Origin: Jaminaea rosea
Taxonomy: Eukaryota > Basidiomycota > Exobasidiomycetes > Microstromatales
Assembly (NCBI RefSeq): GCF_003144245.1
Contig: NW_020289975.1
Coordinates: 2,251,496 to 2,315,495, forward strand
DNA length: 64,000 nt
Direction: 5' to 3'
The notes beneath the pieces are model-generated. The model had not been told where the DNA came from. It worked only from the letters and a program-made list of their open reading frames with translations, and ran no database searches. A program made the translations under genes and the position numbers. Positions 47,189 to 58,423 of the stretch are shown in pieces. The first letter of the stretch is position 1; each line of letters starts with the position of its first letter.

Positions 47189-50100
47189 ATGGCTGTCAGC
47201 GGCAGCAACGAGGGAGCTTCATCGTCCACTGCTGCGACGACGCTGCCACCGGGATTGGCCCTCAGCATAGCCAATGTCCTCGATGGCCCCGATGGCCCCG
47301 ATGGCCAGCAGAAGACGGGCGATCCTTCCTCCTCCTCCTCTCATCCCGAATCTCTCACTGCCCAACTCGCCCGTCAATTCCACTCGCCGCAATGCCTTTC
47401 GTCAACATCAATACAGCGCACTCACGCTCGCATGAGGGAACAATTGTCCACTCTAGACGAGGAGATTGATGCCTTGGTACAAGAGGTGCAGCGCCAACAG
47501 GCGTCGCCAAAGTTGGGACCGTCGGGCGAGGTGCACGCGCAGATGAGGGATCTCTTTGAGCGCCTCGAGATGATCAGAACCAAAGCAACGTCCAGTGAGA
47601 AGACGGTGAAGGATATCACGGGGGATATCCGGTCCCTAGATACGGCCAAGAACAATCTAGTGGCTAGCATGACGACTTTGAGGAGGCTCCAGATGTTGGG
47701 TCAGTGTTCAGGCCAAGAGAGAGATCTCTAGGGCTTGATCAGGATACTGACGCATACTGTCTCGCCCCATTAGAGTCCGGAGCCATTCAACTTCAAAGCT
47801 TGACAGATGAGCGCAACCTCAGAGAAGCAGCGCAATCACTCGATGCGGTAAAGGCGTTGCAGACTTCCTTCAAAACGTTTATGGCCGTAGAGCGAGTTGC
47901 GACCACCTCAAGACGCATCGCTGACGCTCAGCAGCGGCTAAAGACGGCAGCAATGGAGGAGTACGAGAAGTTGTGAGTGCCAGAATCGCTGGCTTAGGAA
48001 CCAATGTGAGCATTGGAGGCTGACCAGTCAATGCACTTTCCGCGCTCCTCCCTCAGCTTCCTCCAAGAAGCTGGCTCCACGACTCCCATCCGCAGCACCG
48101 CTGTACCGGACGCAGCTCTTGCTCTCGACGCCATAGGATCAGATGCCGTCAACGCCTTGTTGGACTGGTACTGTGCCCTTCAACTACGAGAGTATCGCCG
48201 CATCTTCCGCGCAACAGACGAAGCCGGTCAACTAGACAACGTCTCTCGTCGCTTCGCATGGTTCCGTCGCGTTGTCAAGCAGCATGACGAGGAGCACTCG
48301 GGTGGCTTCCTCGAGGGATGGCAAGCAGCAAAGGCGCTTACTGCCCGATTTGCGGACATCACGCGCGAGGATATCAAAAGCGCACTGATCAGGGAGAGGC
48401 CCAAGCTTCAGGTAACAACGTTGCTCGAGGCTCTGCAGGCTACCATGGAGTACGAGGCCCAAGCTAGTAAACGATTCGGTGGAGTGCCATTCAGCCAGAT
48501 CTATGCGGCTAATCCGAGACCAGTCACGGCGGCTGGACCGAGCGGAATCACTATTGCACCTGCAGCGGCTGCTACGGCGGCAGAGAACATCTCGTCCGTC
48601 TTTGAGCCCTATCTGGGTCTCTTTGTCGAGGCGCAGGACAAGGCCCTCGCAGAGCTCATGGCTAATTATCGCCGCCAAGGGACGACACTCCCCTCCCAGG
48701 CCGACATCACAAACAATGCCGGTGGTCCTCCTCCAGCCTCTTCTCCGGGGTCCCACCCTACCGTCCTCCCCTCCAGTACTGAGCTTTTCTACTTCTACCG
48801 CCAATCTCTCGAGCAATGCTCCCGCTTGACGAATCGCTCCGCCTTTCGCGACCTTATCACCGTGTTCCGCCGCTACCTACGCGCATACGGAGAAGACGTC
48901 CTGCGTGCTGCACTACTCTCTGCCCGTCCTCCCCGGCCGGACGGGAGACGCTCCACCTCCCTCTCAACTGACACGCGCACAAGCGTGCAGGATCTACAGC
49001 GCTGGTGCTTGGTGTTGAACACAGCGGATTATTGTGCCAATACGTGCACGCAGCTCGAGCAGAGGCTGAAGGCAAAAATCCACGAGGAATACAAAGAGCA
49101 AGTCACACTTGAGCCGGACAGGGAGGTGTTCGAGGCCATTGTGGCGGCGGCGGTTACGGTGCTCACGAGGGAGGGAGAGATGGCTGTTGAGCCGGGCATA
49201 CCGCACAAGATGATGCGCGGAGGTGGGGGGAGCGGCTCGAGCGGCGCGAATACAGCTGGACTTGACGCCGCAGCTGGAGGAAGCGGTAATGTGCAGCCCT
49301 GGCTGTCCCTCACGCAAGTACATGGGAAGAGCAGCTACGTAGACGAGGTGCGCACCTCTCTCGAGTCGGTTGCGGTCGTCGTCAGGCAGGACGTCGAGAA
49401 CAAGCGCTATGTCCGTTCGTGGTGCGACAGAACCGCCCACGTCGTGCTGCTCAAGTGGACTCACGCGCTTGTGCGACTTCTGCTGCAGCGGCCTTCCACG
49501 CCGGGGCAGCAACCGACCTCACTTGGCCGCTCCCGCCCAGCCATCGAACAGCTGCTAGTAGACCTCTACGAGATCAAGGCCACCCTCCTCGAGCTACCTC
49601 AACACACGCCGAGCGAGCAGTCATCCGCGTCAGCTCTCGGCTACGCAAGGCATGTAGAACGCAACGTCGGACGCGTCGAAGCTCTTCTGCGGCTCATGCT
49701 CGTACCGCTCGATGAAGGTGATGCCACCAGTCAGAAGGGCGAGCTGAGAGAAGAAGCCTTCCTCAGCGAGTATGTCCGTCTTTGCGCCGTCGATCTCACT
49801 GGGGCTCCAGGGGATGCTGGGCCGGAAAGTGGTTTGGCGAGCCTGGCGAACCTGCAGAAGGCCATCGACCTAAAATGTGGCAATGCCCCTGGCGCTGGAG
49901 GAGGGGGTACAGCCGGCGCGAGGTTGAGCGATGCGCTTGTGGACCGCTTCTTTGCACTTGTCGATGCAGCGGTTGCGGCGAAAGCTACAGGGAGCGAGAG
50001 TGTGGCAGGAAGAGACGACAGGCCCACCCCTGCTGGATTGGCTACATTGCTTTCCACGCTGGAGATGGACCCGCCCCCACCTGGTGCGTTAGTCACCCCT

Positions 50101-50376
50101 CCGCCTGCCCTGGACTTTGCACCGCTCAACGTGCCCGGCGACACAGCATCGTCTTATGCGACCGCCACTGGGGCGCAGATGAGCGCGACGGGCTCTGTGG
50201 ACCAGGCGAGGACTGGTCTCTTCTCCCCACCTCTTTCGTCGACAGGAGGGGATGGCGCACCGACATCTGGCGGCGGACTGGGCGTAGGAGCGAGGAGCGT
50301 ATTTGGGGGTGCTGGAGGCAAGTTCGGCAGCCTCTTTGGTCTCGGCCTGGTGGGGGACAGGAACAGGGGACAGTAG
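47189..50376 (+). CDS. VPS53: GARP complex subunit Vps53
   Basis: Three exons, 47189-47699, 47774-47972 and 48057-50376 (introns of 74 and 84 bp, GT-AG), give 1,009 residues. Vps53 tethers endosome-derived vesicles at the trans-Golgi. The N-terminal coiled-coil region (about 75-235) contains SEKTVKDITGDIRSLDTAKN and LRRLQML, then LREAAQSLDAVKALQTSFK. The middle region has WYCALQLREYRRIFRA and RRFAWFRRVVKQHDEEH, and the C-terminal domain starts near 560. The second acceptor (48056) was chosen over upstream AGs because it alone keeps phase. It is preceded by a long pyrimidine tract and a ctgac branch-like site. A Pro/Gly/Ser-rich C-terminal tail and a short 9-bp tandem repeat near the start are lineage-specific. 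Confidence 0.93.
47282..47310 (+). repeat. 9-bp tandem repeat in VPS53
   Basis: Three near-perfect copies of gatggcccc encode Asp-Gly-Pro units in the disordered N-terminus of Vps53. Its size makes slippage polymorphism likely. Confidence 0.7.
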
Positions 50377-50574
50377 CGTGGGCCGGTACGGGAAGAGGGA
50401 AAGCAGTCGCATACTCGAGCTAGATTAGAGCAATTTCAATCTTTCATTTTGAGCTTCTGAAAGCACCGGCGTGTAAGGAAGTGAGGATAGAGAAGAAGAG
50501 ATGCAAAGGAGAGCAGACGAGGGGATATGTCGCTCCCTTGACCCTGCACTGAGATGCTACTTGTCTGGACGCGC
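50377..50574. other. Convergent 3' spacer, VPS53 / KAR2
   Basis: 198 bp between stop codons. The + strand has caatttcaatctttcattttgag, an AT-rich patch in a GC-rich window, likely part of the overlapping 3' processing signals. Confidence 0.45.
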
Positions 50575-52779
50575 TTAGAGCTCGTCGTGGTGACCGTACA
50601 GCGGCTCGTCGTCGCCGCCGCTCGACGAACCACCAGCGTCACCGCCCGAGTACACCTTGGCGGTGATGGGCGCAACGGTGGCCTGCAGTTCGCTCAGCTG
50701 CTCTTCAATGTCACTCGCTTCCGCCTCGGCATTGTCCTCCAGCCAAGTGGTACCGTCCTTGAGCGCCTGACGAATCGTCTCCTTGTCGTCCTTGTCCAGC
50801 TTGCCTCCGAGTCCCTCCTTGTCGCTCAGCTGAGCCTGCAGCGACGAGATGAAGGACTGGTACTGGTTGACGACTTCGACCTTCTTGCGAACGGCCTCGT
50901 CTTGCTCAGCAAACTCCTCGGCCTCCTTGACCATGCGGTCGATCTCCTCGGGGCTAAGACGGCCCTTGTCGTTGGTGATCGTGATGGACTCGGACTTGCC
51001 CGTGCCCTTGTCTGCGGCCATGACCTTCATAATTCCGTTGGCATCGAGCTCGAAGGTGACCTCAATTTGAGGCACGCCGCGAGGAGCAGGGGGAATGTTG
51101 GTCAGCTCGAACTTGCCGAGCAGGTTGCAGTCCTTGGTCATGGAGCGCTCGCCCTCGTAGACCTGGATGAGGACCGTGTTCTGGTTGTCGGCGGCAGTAG
51201 AGAAGATTTGCGACTTCTTGGTAGGAACGACGGTGTTGCGGGGGATGAGCTTGGTCATGACACCGCCCGTGGTCTCGATACCGAGAGTGAGGGGGTTGAC
51301 GTCGATGAGGAGGAGACCCTCTGATCCCTCCTCGCCGGCAAGGACACCACCCTGGACGGCGGCTCCCCATGCGACGGCTTCGTCCGGGTTGATTCCCTTG
51401 GAAGGCTCCTTGCCATCGAAGAAGTCCTTGAGGAGCTGCTGAACCTTGGGGATACGGGTGGAACCGCCGACGAGCACAACGTCATCGATGTCCTCCTTCT
51501 TGACGCCGGCATCCTTGAGGACCTGCTCGACGGGCTTCATCGTCTTGCGGAAGAGGTCGGCGTTGAGCTCTTCGAACTTGGCACGGGTGAGCGTCTCACC
51601 GAGGTCCTTGCCCTCGAAGAAGTTCTCAATCTCAATCTTGGTCGACATCTGGCTCGAGAGGGTGCGCTTGGCTCGCTCGACTTCACGACGCAGCTTGCCG
51701 ACGGAGCGCTTGTTGACCGAGGCGTCAAGGTTCTCCTTCTTCTTGAACTGCTTGAGCATGTAGTCGGAGACGCGGTTGTCGAAGTCCTCACCACCCAAGT
51801 GAGTGTCACCAGCCGTGGCCAAGACCTCGAAGACACCGTCTTCAATGGAGAGGAGCGACACATCGAATGTTCCTCCTCCCAGGTCGTAGACGATGATCTG
51901 AGCCTCGCCCTTCTTGTCGAGACCGTAGGCGATGGCGGCGGCCGTAGGCTCGTTGACGATTCGGAGCACGGTGAGACCGGCGATGGTGCCTGCATCCTTG
52001 GTGGCGGTACGTTGAGCGTCGTTGAAGTAGGCGGGGACGGTGACAACGGCGTGGGTGACCTTGTGGCCCAGGTAAGCCTCGGCGGTCTCCTTCATCTTTT
52101 GAAGAATCATGGCTGAGACTTCCTCGGGGGTGAATACGCGGTCAGAGCCACGGACGTTGACCTTGATGGCGGGCTTGCCTGCCTTCTCAACGAGCTGGAA
52201 GGGCAAGCTCTTTGCGTCCTTCTTGACGTCAGAGTCTCCCCACTTGCGGCCGATGAGACGCTTGGCATCGAAGATGGTGTTCTCGGGGTTCTGCGCAGCT
52301 TGGTTCTTGGCGGCATCTCCAATCAAGCGCTCGTCTTCGGGGGTGAAGGCGACATACGAAGGGGTGATACGGTTTCCTTGGTCGTTGGTGATGATCTCTA
52401 CTCGTCCTTGACGCTGAACACCGACGCAAGAGTAGCTGAGCGAGAAGGGTTCGAGAAGGCATTTGGGTCAAGAATCAGCGACTAGGACTCGCATCGCAGC
52501 ATGAAATTTGCGTTGGCGTGGAGGCGCGCGCACTCACGTTGTACCCAAGTCGATACCAATGACAGTTCCATACTCGCTTCGCTTCTCCTGAGCTGCGACA
52601 CCAAAGCCGCCAGCATTGCCAGCGGGTGCGAAGGTTGATGCGAAGGCGAAGAGGGCGAGGATGGCAAAGAGGATGTTGAGCGGGGACAGCGACGAGGTGA
52701 GTCGTGCTGTTGAGGATCGCGGTCTTGCTGATGCTGCTGATGCTGCTCGCGAGGAGCGACGAGCCATCGACGAGGCCAT
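50575..52779 (-). CDS. KAR2: ER Hsp70 chaperone BiP/Kar2
   Basis: Exons 52779-52538 and 52435-50575 with a 102-bp GT-AG intron give 700 residues. BiP drives protein import and folding in the ER. The ATPase motifs [16 protein letters not shown] (split by the intron), [11 protein letters not shown] and [11 protein letters not shown] are intact. The substrate domain carries [10 protein letters not shown], and the protein ends in the HDEL retention signal. The hydrophobic signal core [17 protein letters not shown] starts only at residue 34. The 33 residues before it are Arg/Ser/Ala-rich with no acidic residue, longer than a usual signal n-region. The ATG at 52779 is the first in frame; the upstream frame opens with GTG. 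High conservation makes the rest of the call secure. Confidence 0.97.
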
Positions 52780-53276
52780 CTTGATTACCTTGAAGAGGGG
52801 ATGGTGTTGGTTGGCAAGGAGGAGAAGAAGACGAACGAAGCTCACGCCGTCTTATTCGCCAGTCTCGCAGCCTTGCAGGCGCAAGGGGCGCGCGGAAAGA
52901 GGGCGCTCGAGCCCGCTGTGCTGGCCAAGGACACGCAGTGTCGACGTGGAGCAGCCACGAAGACGGCCGCCGTGTCCAGGCCACGCGAGCATGCCACGAC
53001 GACGGCGCAACCAATGGCCACGACGACCGGCCGCTCAAGCTCATCAGTCCATAGGCCCACGCCCTACACGTCGTCGACTTGTCACGTTCTATGCCCAGAC
53101 CTCTCGCTCATCAAGGGCACGCTGCGTGTAATCGTCAAGATATTCATTGCTTGCACATTAAGATGAGATGGTTGATACGGCTCCGAGCCATCAAGAAAGA
53201 GAGAAGAGAATATACACAATACCGCTCGTAGGCGGCAGCAGCACGCTCAATGGTCACTATCGCTCCTCGATTGCGC
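52780..53276. promoter_or_regulatory. KAR2 promoter with candidate unfolded-protein-response elements
   Basis: 497 bp between the KAR2 start and the EXG1 stop. The + strand has four CCACG pentamers at 52955, 52981, 52994 and 53018, a CCAAT at 53011, and an ACGTGG at 52945. On the minus (KAR2) strand CAGCGTG, the core of the yeast KAR2 UPR element, lies at 53118-53124. Such motifs are short, but their clustering upstream of BiP fits Hac1-type control. The rest of the spacer shows nothing. Confidence 0.4.
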
Positions 53277-54788
53277 TCAGCACTTGACGTTGCCCGCCGA
53301 GTCGAGGTTGCGCGTGATCCAACCGTACTTGAGCCCAGCCTGGTAAGACCACTCATCGGCGCTCTCCGTCTTCCAAGTCCAGAAGATCCACCCTGACCCG
53401 CTCTTCTCGTAGACGTTCCTCTGCGTGTCGAACAAGTCCTTCAGCTGAGACTTGAACGTCGAGCTGAAGCTTGATCCCGAACCTGTCTTGCCCTTGCACG
53501 ACCCCTGCGAGTTGAAGCCAGAGTAGCTCCCATCATAGCGCGACCCTATTCCGCGGCCGTTGAGGTAGCGAGTGCAGTCAGTGGGGCTAGTGGTCCACTC
53601 GCCCGTGACAAGGTAGTGCTTTCCATTGGCCGACGAGATATCCCCGCGCTGATTGCAGTAGTATTGCAGGCGATCCTTGTGGCTCAGGTAGATGTTCTCG
53701 TTAAAGATCGAGTAGATGTGGTGGTCAAGGAGGACATTCTGGAAGTTGGGCGGACGCATGAAGTTGTCGTAGACGTTGAGGTTCTGGAAGCCCTCCTGGA
53801 AGGCGACGTTGACGCTCGTAGGGTTGGAGCCCTGGGCGTATCGTACGGCGTAGTAGGCGTCGGAGGCGTAGTCCTTGGCGAATTGCAGCCTCTGACCGGA
53901 GTCGCCATTGGTGGTGAGGGGCTCATTGAGCAGCTCAATTGAAGTCACAGTGTCGGCGTACTCTGAAGTAGTGAAGCGCTTAGCGATCGCCGTGATAGCG
54001 GCCTTGGCGCGGTTGGCGTAGTCCTTGTTGTTGAACCAGTTGGCGCTGCCGCGGTGACCGCTGTTGTCGAAGCCCTGCGAGCGAGGGGGGAAAGAGGCGT
54101 GGAGGCAGAGTGAGCGTCAGCGTCAGAGTCGTACAGCTTCAAGCCGTGCTTTGGGTTCACTCACGTTTTGGCTGAAGGGAGCTCCGTGCAGGTCGATCAT
54201 GACCTTGAGGCCATTGTCGCGAGCCCAACCGACAGCCCTAGTCAAGTAGTCGAACTGGTTGGACTTGCAGTAGGTCGCATGCTTGTCATCAAAGGCCCAG
54301 TAGCCGATGGGGATCCTGACGTGGTTGAGGTTTGCAGCTTTGATCTGACGGAAGTCGTCTGCGGTGATCCACGAAGCCCAGTGGCTCTGCAGCCTGGAGC
54401 AGGCGTCGTTCACGCCCTTGTACTGGCCCATGGTGTACTCATCAACGACGCGGTTGTCATTGGTGTTGTCGTAGAGAGAGGGCTTGATGAAGGGCTCCGA
54501 GACGAGCCAGCCACCAATATTGACTCCACGGACCTTCTGCGAGCCGTAGTTCCAGCCGCCAGCTCGAGGAAGAACGAGGCGAGGCTGATCGAGGGGCTCT
54601 CCGCGCTCATCGACTACCGAAGGGATGTCGAGCTCGCCAGAGGTGACATTGCGCGAGATGAAGAGCGTCTCGCCCTCGTGATCGACTGCAGTTGAGCGAC
54701 GAGAAACGCTGCGACCGTCGGCACCAGTGCCAGACGATGCTGCGATGGCGAGTGCTACGGTGAGGAGTTGGCAAAGGTTCTTGAGCAT
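53277..54788 (-). CDS. EXG1: Secreted glucan exo-1,3-beta-glucosidase (GH5 family)
   Basis: Exons 54788-54165 and 54074-53277 with a 90-bp GT-AG intron give 473 residues. The enzyme trims cell-wall beta-1,3-glucan. A signal peptide (LCQLLTVALAIAASSG) is followed by a propeptide-like segment with a dibasic RR site near residue 33. The mature fold begins VRGVNIGGWLVSEPFIKPSL. Further GH5 hallmarks are HVRIPIGYWAF, MIDLHGAPFSQNGFDNSGH (joined by the splice), the acid/base glutamate in SIELLNEPL near 258 and the nucleophile in LVTGEWTT near 364. WIFWTWKTE lines the substrate cleft. All catalytic residues are present. Length compares with 448 in yeast Exg1. Confidence 0.94.
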
Positions 54789-56561
54789 GTTGGCGGTGAG
54801 AGGTGCTCTGAAAAGGTAGGCCGAGTGAGGGACTGTTGGAAGCGAAGACAAGTCATGACGAAGGGGAGAACAAGGGGATAGAAGTGATGTGAGCCAAGAG
54901 CGGGACAAGGAAGATGTGATGTGCGCGAGGAGGTAGAAGGTCTCCTGACGCCAACCCCGCGGACGGCGAGAACAAGGCAGTGCCAGCCCCCGCCAAGGGC
55001 AGCTTAGCTTCGACGCTGACGTCTGACAGCTCGTCCCAGCAATGAACGGCGAATTGACCGGCAAGAACAGGGGTTCGGCGACAACTCAGGGCCAAGACAC
55101 AGAGAGAGTGGTAGGGGGTGATGCTGCACGGCTACTGTGGTACTCACCAGTGTGTGGTTATGTGCCGCCGGAGGAAGGGGTGCTAGCGCTAGCGGCTGCT
55201 TTCCGGATGTAAGAGAGGTAGAACTCTGAGAGAGAGTGGCAAGCGTACAATGACGATGCGACGATGGGTCACAACGAAGGAGAAGATGCTAGTGGTATCG
55301 ATAGTGATGGTAAGGAGGGTTGGTAGAGAAGCAGGTGTTGAGCGAGCTTAAGGCAGTCGCTCGCCAAGGCACCATTCACCCATCCATTCATCTTTCGCCG
55401 CCGCCGACGGCAAGCAAGCGTGACGCTCGAGCACACAACGGCTAAGTGTTGGCTGCGTCCCGTCAACCTGTCCGTCTCCTGTGCCGATGACACAGTTGAG
55501 CTGCCTCACGATCAAGTGTTGGAGTTGAAGCACGATTGAAGCGAGGCAGGCCCACGCACGCCTCTGGCCGGCTGGCGAGCTGGGTGAGGGGTGGTGCCGT
55601 TGCCGTTGGCCGCGGGTGCCGCTGTCCCCTCGGCGCATTCCATGATACCCGTGCAAGGAGAGAGAACGAGTGAGGAAGGCATCATTCTTGTTAGGCGAGC
55701 ATTCAAACGGCGGCGGAGGCAGCAGCTGGCAGCCTCCGAGAGAGAGATGTCCAGCGACGTTAGGCGAGGCGACGACTGGCGGGGCGCATCTCCTGGACCA
55801 ACAGCTCAGCACAGCCCGCCATGACCTTGCTCGCTCCTCTACTGGTACCACCAACAACACCTCTCGAAGAGCAAGAAGCAGGATCCCGTCTCGTCCTTGT
55901 TCGTGTTCGAAGAAGCAACGACGACTTCGAATACCGAACTTAGGTTGTCGTCGAGTGAACTAAGAAGAGGCCCGAGCGCAAAACCCAATCGCACGGCGTC
56001 CCGCCCTGTCTTTCTGTGCATCTCGTCGTTGTCCCGAGTCAAGGGCTCATGCAGCTCCGATGACAGAGAAAGCTTTCCACATCTGGCGGGCGCGCGGGCA
56101 GGCAGGCGACGCCAAGGCGGAGAAGAGGGTGCGGGGAGGAGCAGCGGGCAGGCGCCGAGCGCCATGCGATGGGTGCCGGGACACGCATATTGACGACCCA
56201 GGATGTACGAAGCACGCACGTACGAGCCTGCCCCTCTTCCTCGTCGGCCAAGACGGCAGAACGCGAGGAATCTAGCGAAGGCGCGCTCAGTCGTCAACTC
56301 AGGCTCGGTGAAAGGGGGGCGTGCTGCCCGAATTGGTGAGATGAAAGGGCGCCGAGTCCCTCGAGCGCGTCGCGTTGATTGTCTGGGTCAGAAGAGGTCG
56401 CCGGGCATCTTGCGATGCATGTGAGGTAGTCAAGTGGCAGCCGCATTTCGCACATGCTGATCGAAGATCGACGTAATGTAACGATAGTCAAAGAAATGGT
56501 ACAACAAGATCGTCGTCGCGGTCATCAAGAGGTTGTCGCCGAGTCGTCCGGGCTGCCTGAC
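54789..56561. other. 1.8-kb gene-poor spacer upstream of EXG1
   Basis: No open frame here resembles a protein. Frames of up to 170 codons on the minus strand (55348-55860, 55839-56297) have random-looking composition. The minus strand carries ccttttcag just 19 bp before the EXG1 ATG, an acceptor-like site that may end a 5' UTR intron. The remainder may be an unusually long promoter or hold a non-coding transcript; I cannot tell which. Confidence 0.4.
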
Positions 56562-58108
56562 CTACTCATCCCGGCTGTGCTTATCCTCGCTCTGCTCTCC
56601 ACTGACATCAGGGTCCTGCGCCCCCTCCTCACGCTCCTCGGCATGCACAGGACTTCCACCATACGCTCCACTGCTTTGCCTGCGACTCTTCTCTTCATCA
56701 TCTATGATGCTCAACGCCTTCCTCAGACGGCGGCCAAGCCCTGCCCCTCCTGCAACGAAGGAGCCGCCTGCTCGATTCTGATCGGAAGCTGCGAGGCTGT
56801 GTGACTTGCGCGTGGGCGTCGTCGGGTCGGCGTCGTTACTCGTCGTCATCGTCTCTTCCCCTTGCCCCCTCTCCCCATCCTCTGAACCGTCCTCGCTCCC
56901 GAACAACGGCGAGCCTATCCCGCTCGCGCCTGAGCTCTGCGGGTGACTAGCACTCGTGAGGCCCAAAGCCGCGAAGGACACCTCGCCCGGCGCAGGTGCT
57001 ACGGCTGAGGATAGGCGAGGCGACATTGCGCCTCCGCTGCCGATCGAGTCGCGATGCTTCGTCGAGCTGCTCGAGCTAGGCGGCGGTCTGGACAGGCCCG
57101 TTGCAGGTGCTCGTGGGCTTAGCAAGCCCGCGGGAGTTAGGACATCGTCGTTGCCATCGCGGCCTAAAAGGTCTGAGGGGTGTTGCAGTACGCTGAAGAT
57201 CTGGTCGGGGCCGCCGGTGGAGCTTGAGCCTGATGGGCCGCCACCGGAGGAGGAGGAGGCGCCGTTTGGCTGGGCGTAGGCACCAAAGGGATCCGGAATA
57301 ACCGATAGCATCGGTTCAAGTACGGGGTCGCTGAGCGGTTTCGAAGAGAGGCGTTCGTGTACTTCGACTTGAAGACGCAGGAGGTGAGAGACCTGTGCGA
57401 GAGCGTGGCGATGCCGTGGTCAGCATCGCAACAATCATTAAGATGATATCCCGCCTTGCTACGCACCCTATTGGCAACCCTATCCCACTCCTCCTCCTCT
57501 GCACCCAACACGTCAACATAATGCGTTGCTCTCTCCTCGTCTAGCCCATTGACCAGCCTCTGCAGCTCTTCCAATGCCTTTCTGAAACTGCCCAAGTCCC
57601 TCTCCTTCCCCCTCTTCTTTGCCGCTCCTCTCAATTGCTTCTCCTCACACTCCTGCAACTCCCTCGAACGCTCCGCCATCACCCTATCATGCGCCATCTG
57701 CCTTTCTGCAACAGCTGCGCGATGCGAATCAAAAGCTTCTAGCAAGGGGATGGAGAAATCCTTCCAGAAGCCATCGGCCAACAGCTTGCTGTGTGACGCA
57801 ACCAGAAACTCCAAGCCGCTCGCTGCGTGCAATTGAGGCCCAACTTTGTGTGAGCCCTTGAGCCTCGCGCAGTCCTGCAATGCGAAGGCGAAGTCATTCG
57901 ACGCGGTGGACAGGGCGAGGAGGGCTTGCGTGTAGGCTTTTGAGGCGGTCAGGAGCCCTTCGTAGGCGTTGAGGGAGCTGATCTGGTCTTTGCGTGTTAC
58001 GATCGTTGAGGGACGAAGATGTTGAGGCAGGTGAGGAGGCAGAATTTGTGTCGAGGTGGTTGACAAGGCCGGCGACCCCGGGATCGGCGCCGATGATGAG
58101 GAGGGCAT
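56562..58108 (-). CDS. IVY1: IVY1-like BAR-domain protein
   Basis: Exons 58108-57467 and 57392-56562 with a 74-bp intron give 490 residues. Yeast Ivy1 is an inverse-BAR protein on vacuolar and endosomal membranes that binds Ypt7 and Vps33 and tunes TORC1 and Fab1. The helical domain covers residues 35-240: VTRKDQISSLNAYEGLLTAS, ALLALSTASNDFAFALQDCA, then RLKG, and AASGLEFLVASHSKLLADGF. The GTGCGT donor keeps phase and yields VANR-VSHLLRLQVEVHERL, continuing the last helix. A GC donor four codons downstream would also fit but has weaker consensus. The C-terminal half is Ser/Pro/Gly-rich and disordered. Yeast Ivy1 has 453 residues. The family call rests on the helical motifs. Confidence 0.8.
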
Positions 58109-58423
58109 CGCGGGCGGGCGGAACACAAATGCTCAGCGAGCGTGGCGGGAACGATGACGACGTCAAAGAGTGAGAAGTGAAGAGTGAAGATGGCGAAGGC
58201 GTGATGCTATTGAAGGCTGGGTGGAGCCCCTGTCCCTGTCCGGCCTTGACCCTGTTGATTTCTCCCACTCGGAGCTGAATCCAGTCGACTCCAAGCAACA
58301 CCTGCGACGCCACGCGTCTCAGTCCGCCCTCCCATGCCAGACCACAGCTCTGAAGAGCTCTCTTTCCGTCCGATTGTACCTCTGCTCCTTCTTGTCGTCC
58401 TCTCCACTCCAAGATTGCCCAGC
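58109..58423. promoter_or_regulatory. Divergent promoter, IVY1-like / NIP30-like
   Basis: 315 bp between divergent starts. An ACGCGT hexamer (MCB-like) lies near 58313. An in-frame ATG at 58334 would extend the NIP30-like protein into this region, but the added 30 residues are hydrophobic and unlike the family. Confidence 0.45.

Noticed and set aside
48011-48036. ATG at 48031 as a separate gene start after VPS53 exon 2
   Set aside because: The frame continues Vps53 and joins exon 2 through an in-phase GT-AG intron with acceptor at 48056, so it is one gene.
50554-51324. A 256-codon open frame on the + strand
   Set aside because: Antisense shadow of KAR2, with composition dictated by the codon bias of a highly expressed gene.
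55348-56297. Two minus-strand frames of 170 and 152 codons in the EXG1 upstream gap
   Set aside because: Composition is random-looking (many Cys, His and Trp, no motif) and the frames overlap each other; not supported as genes.
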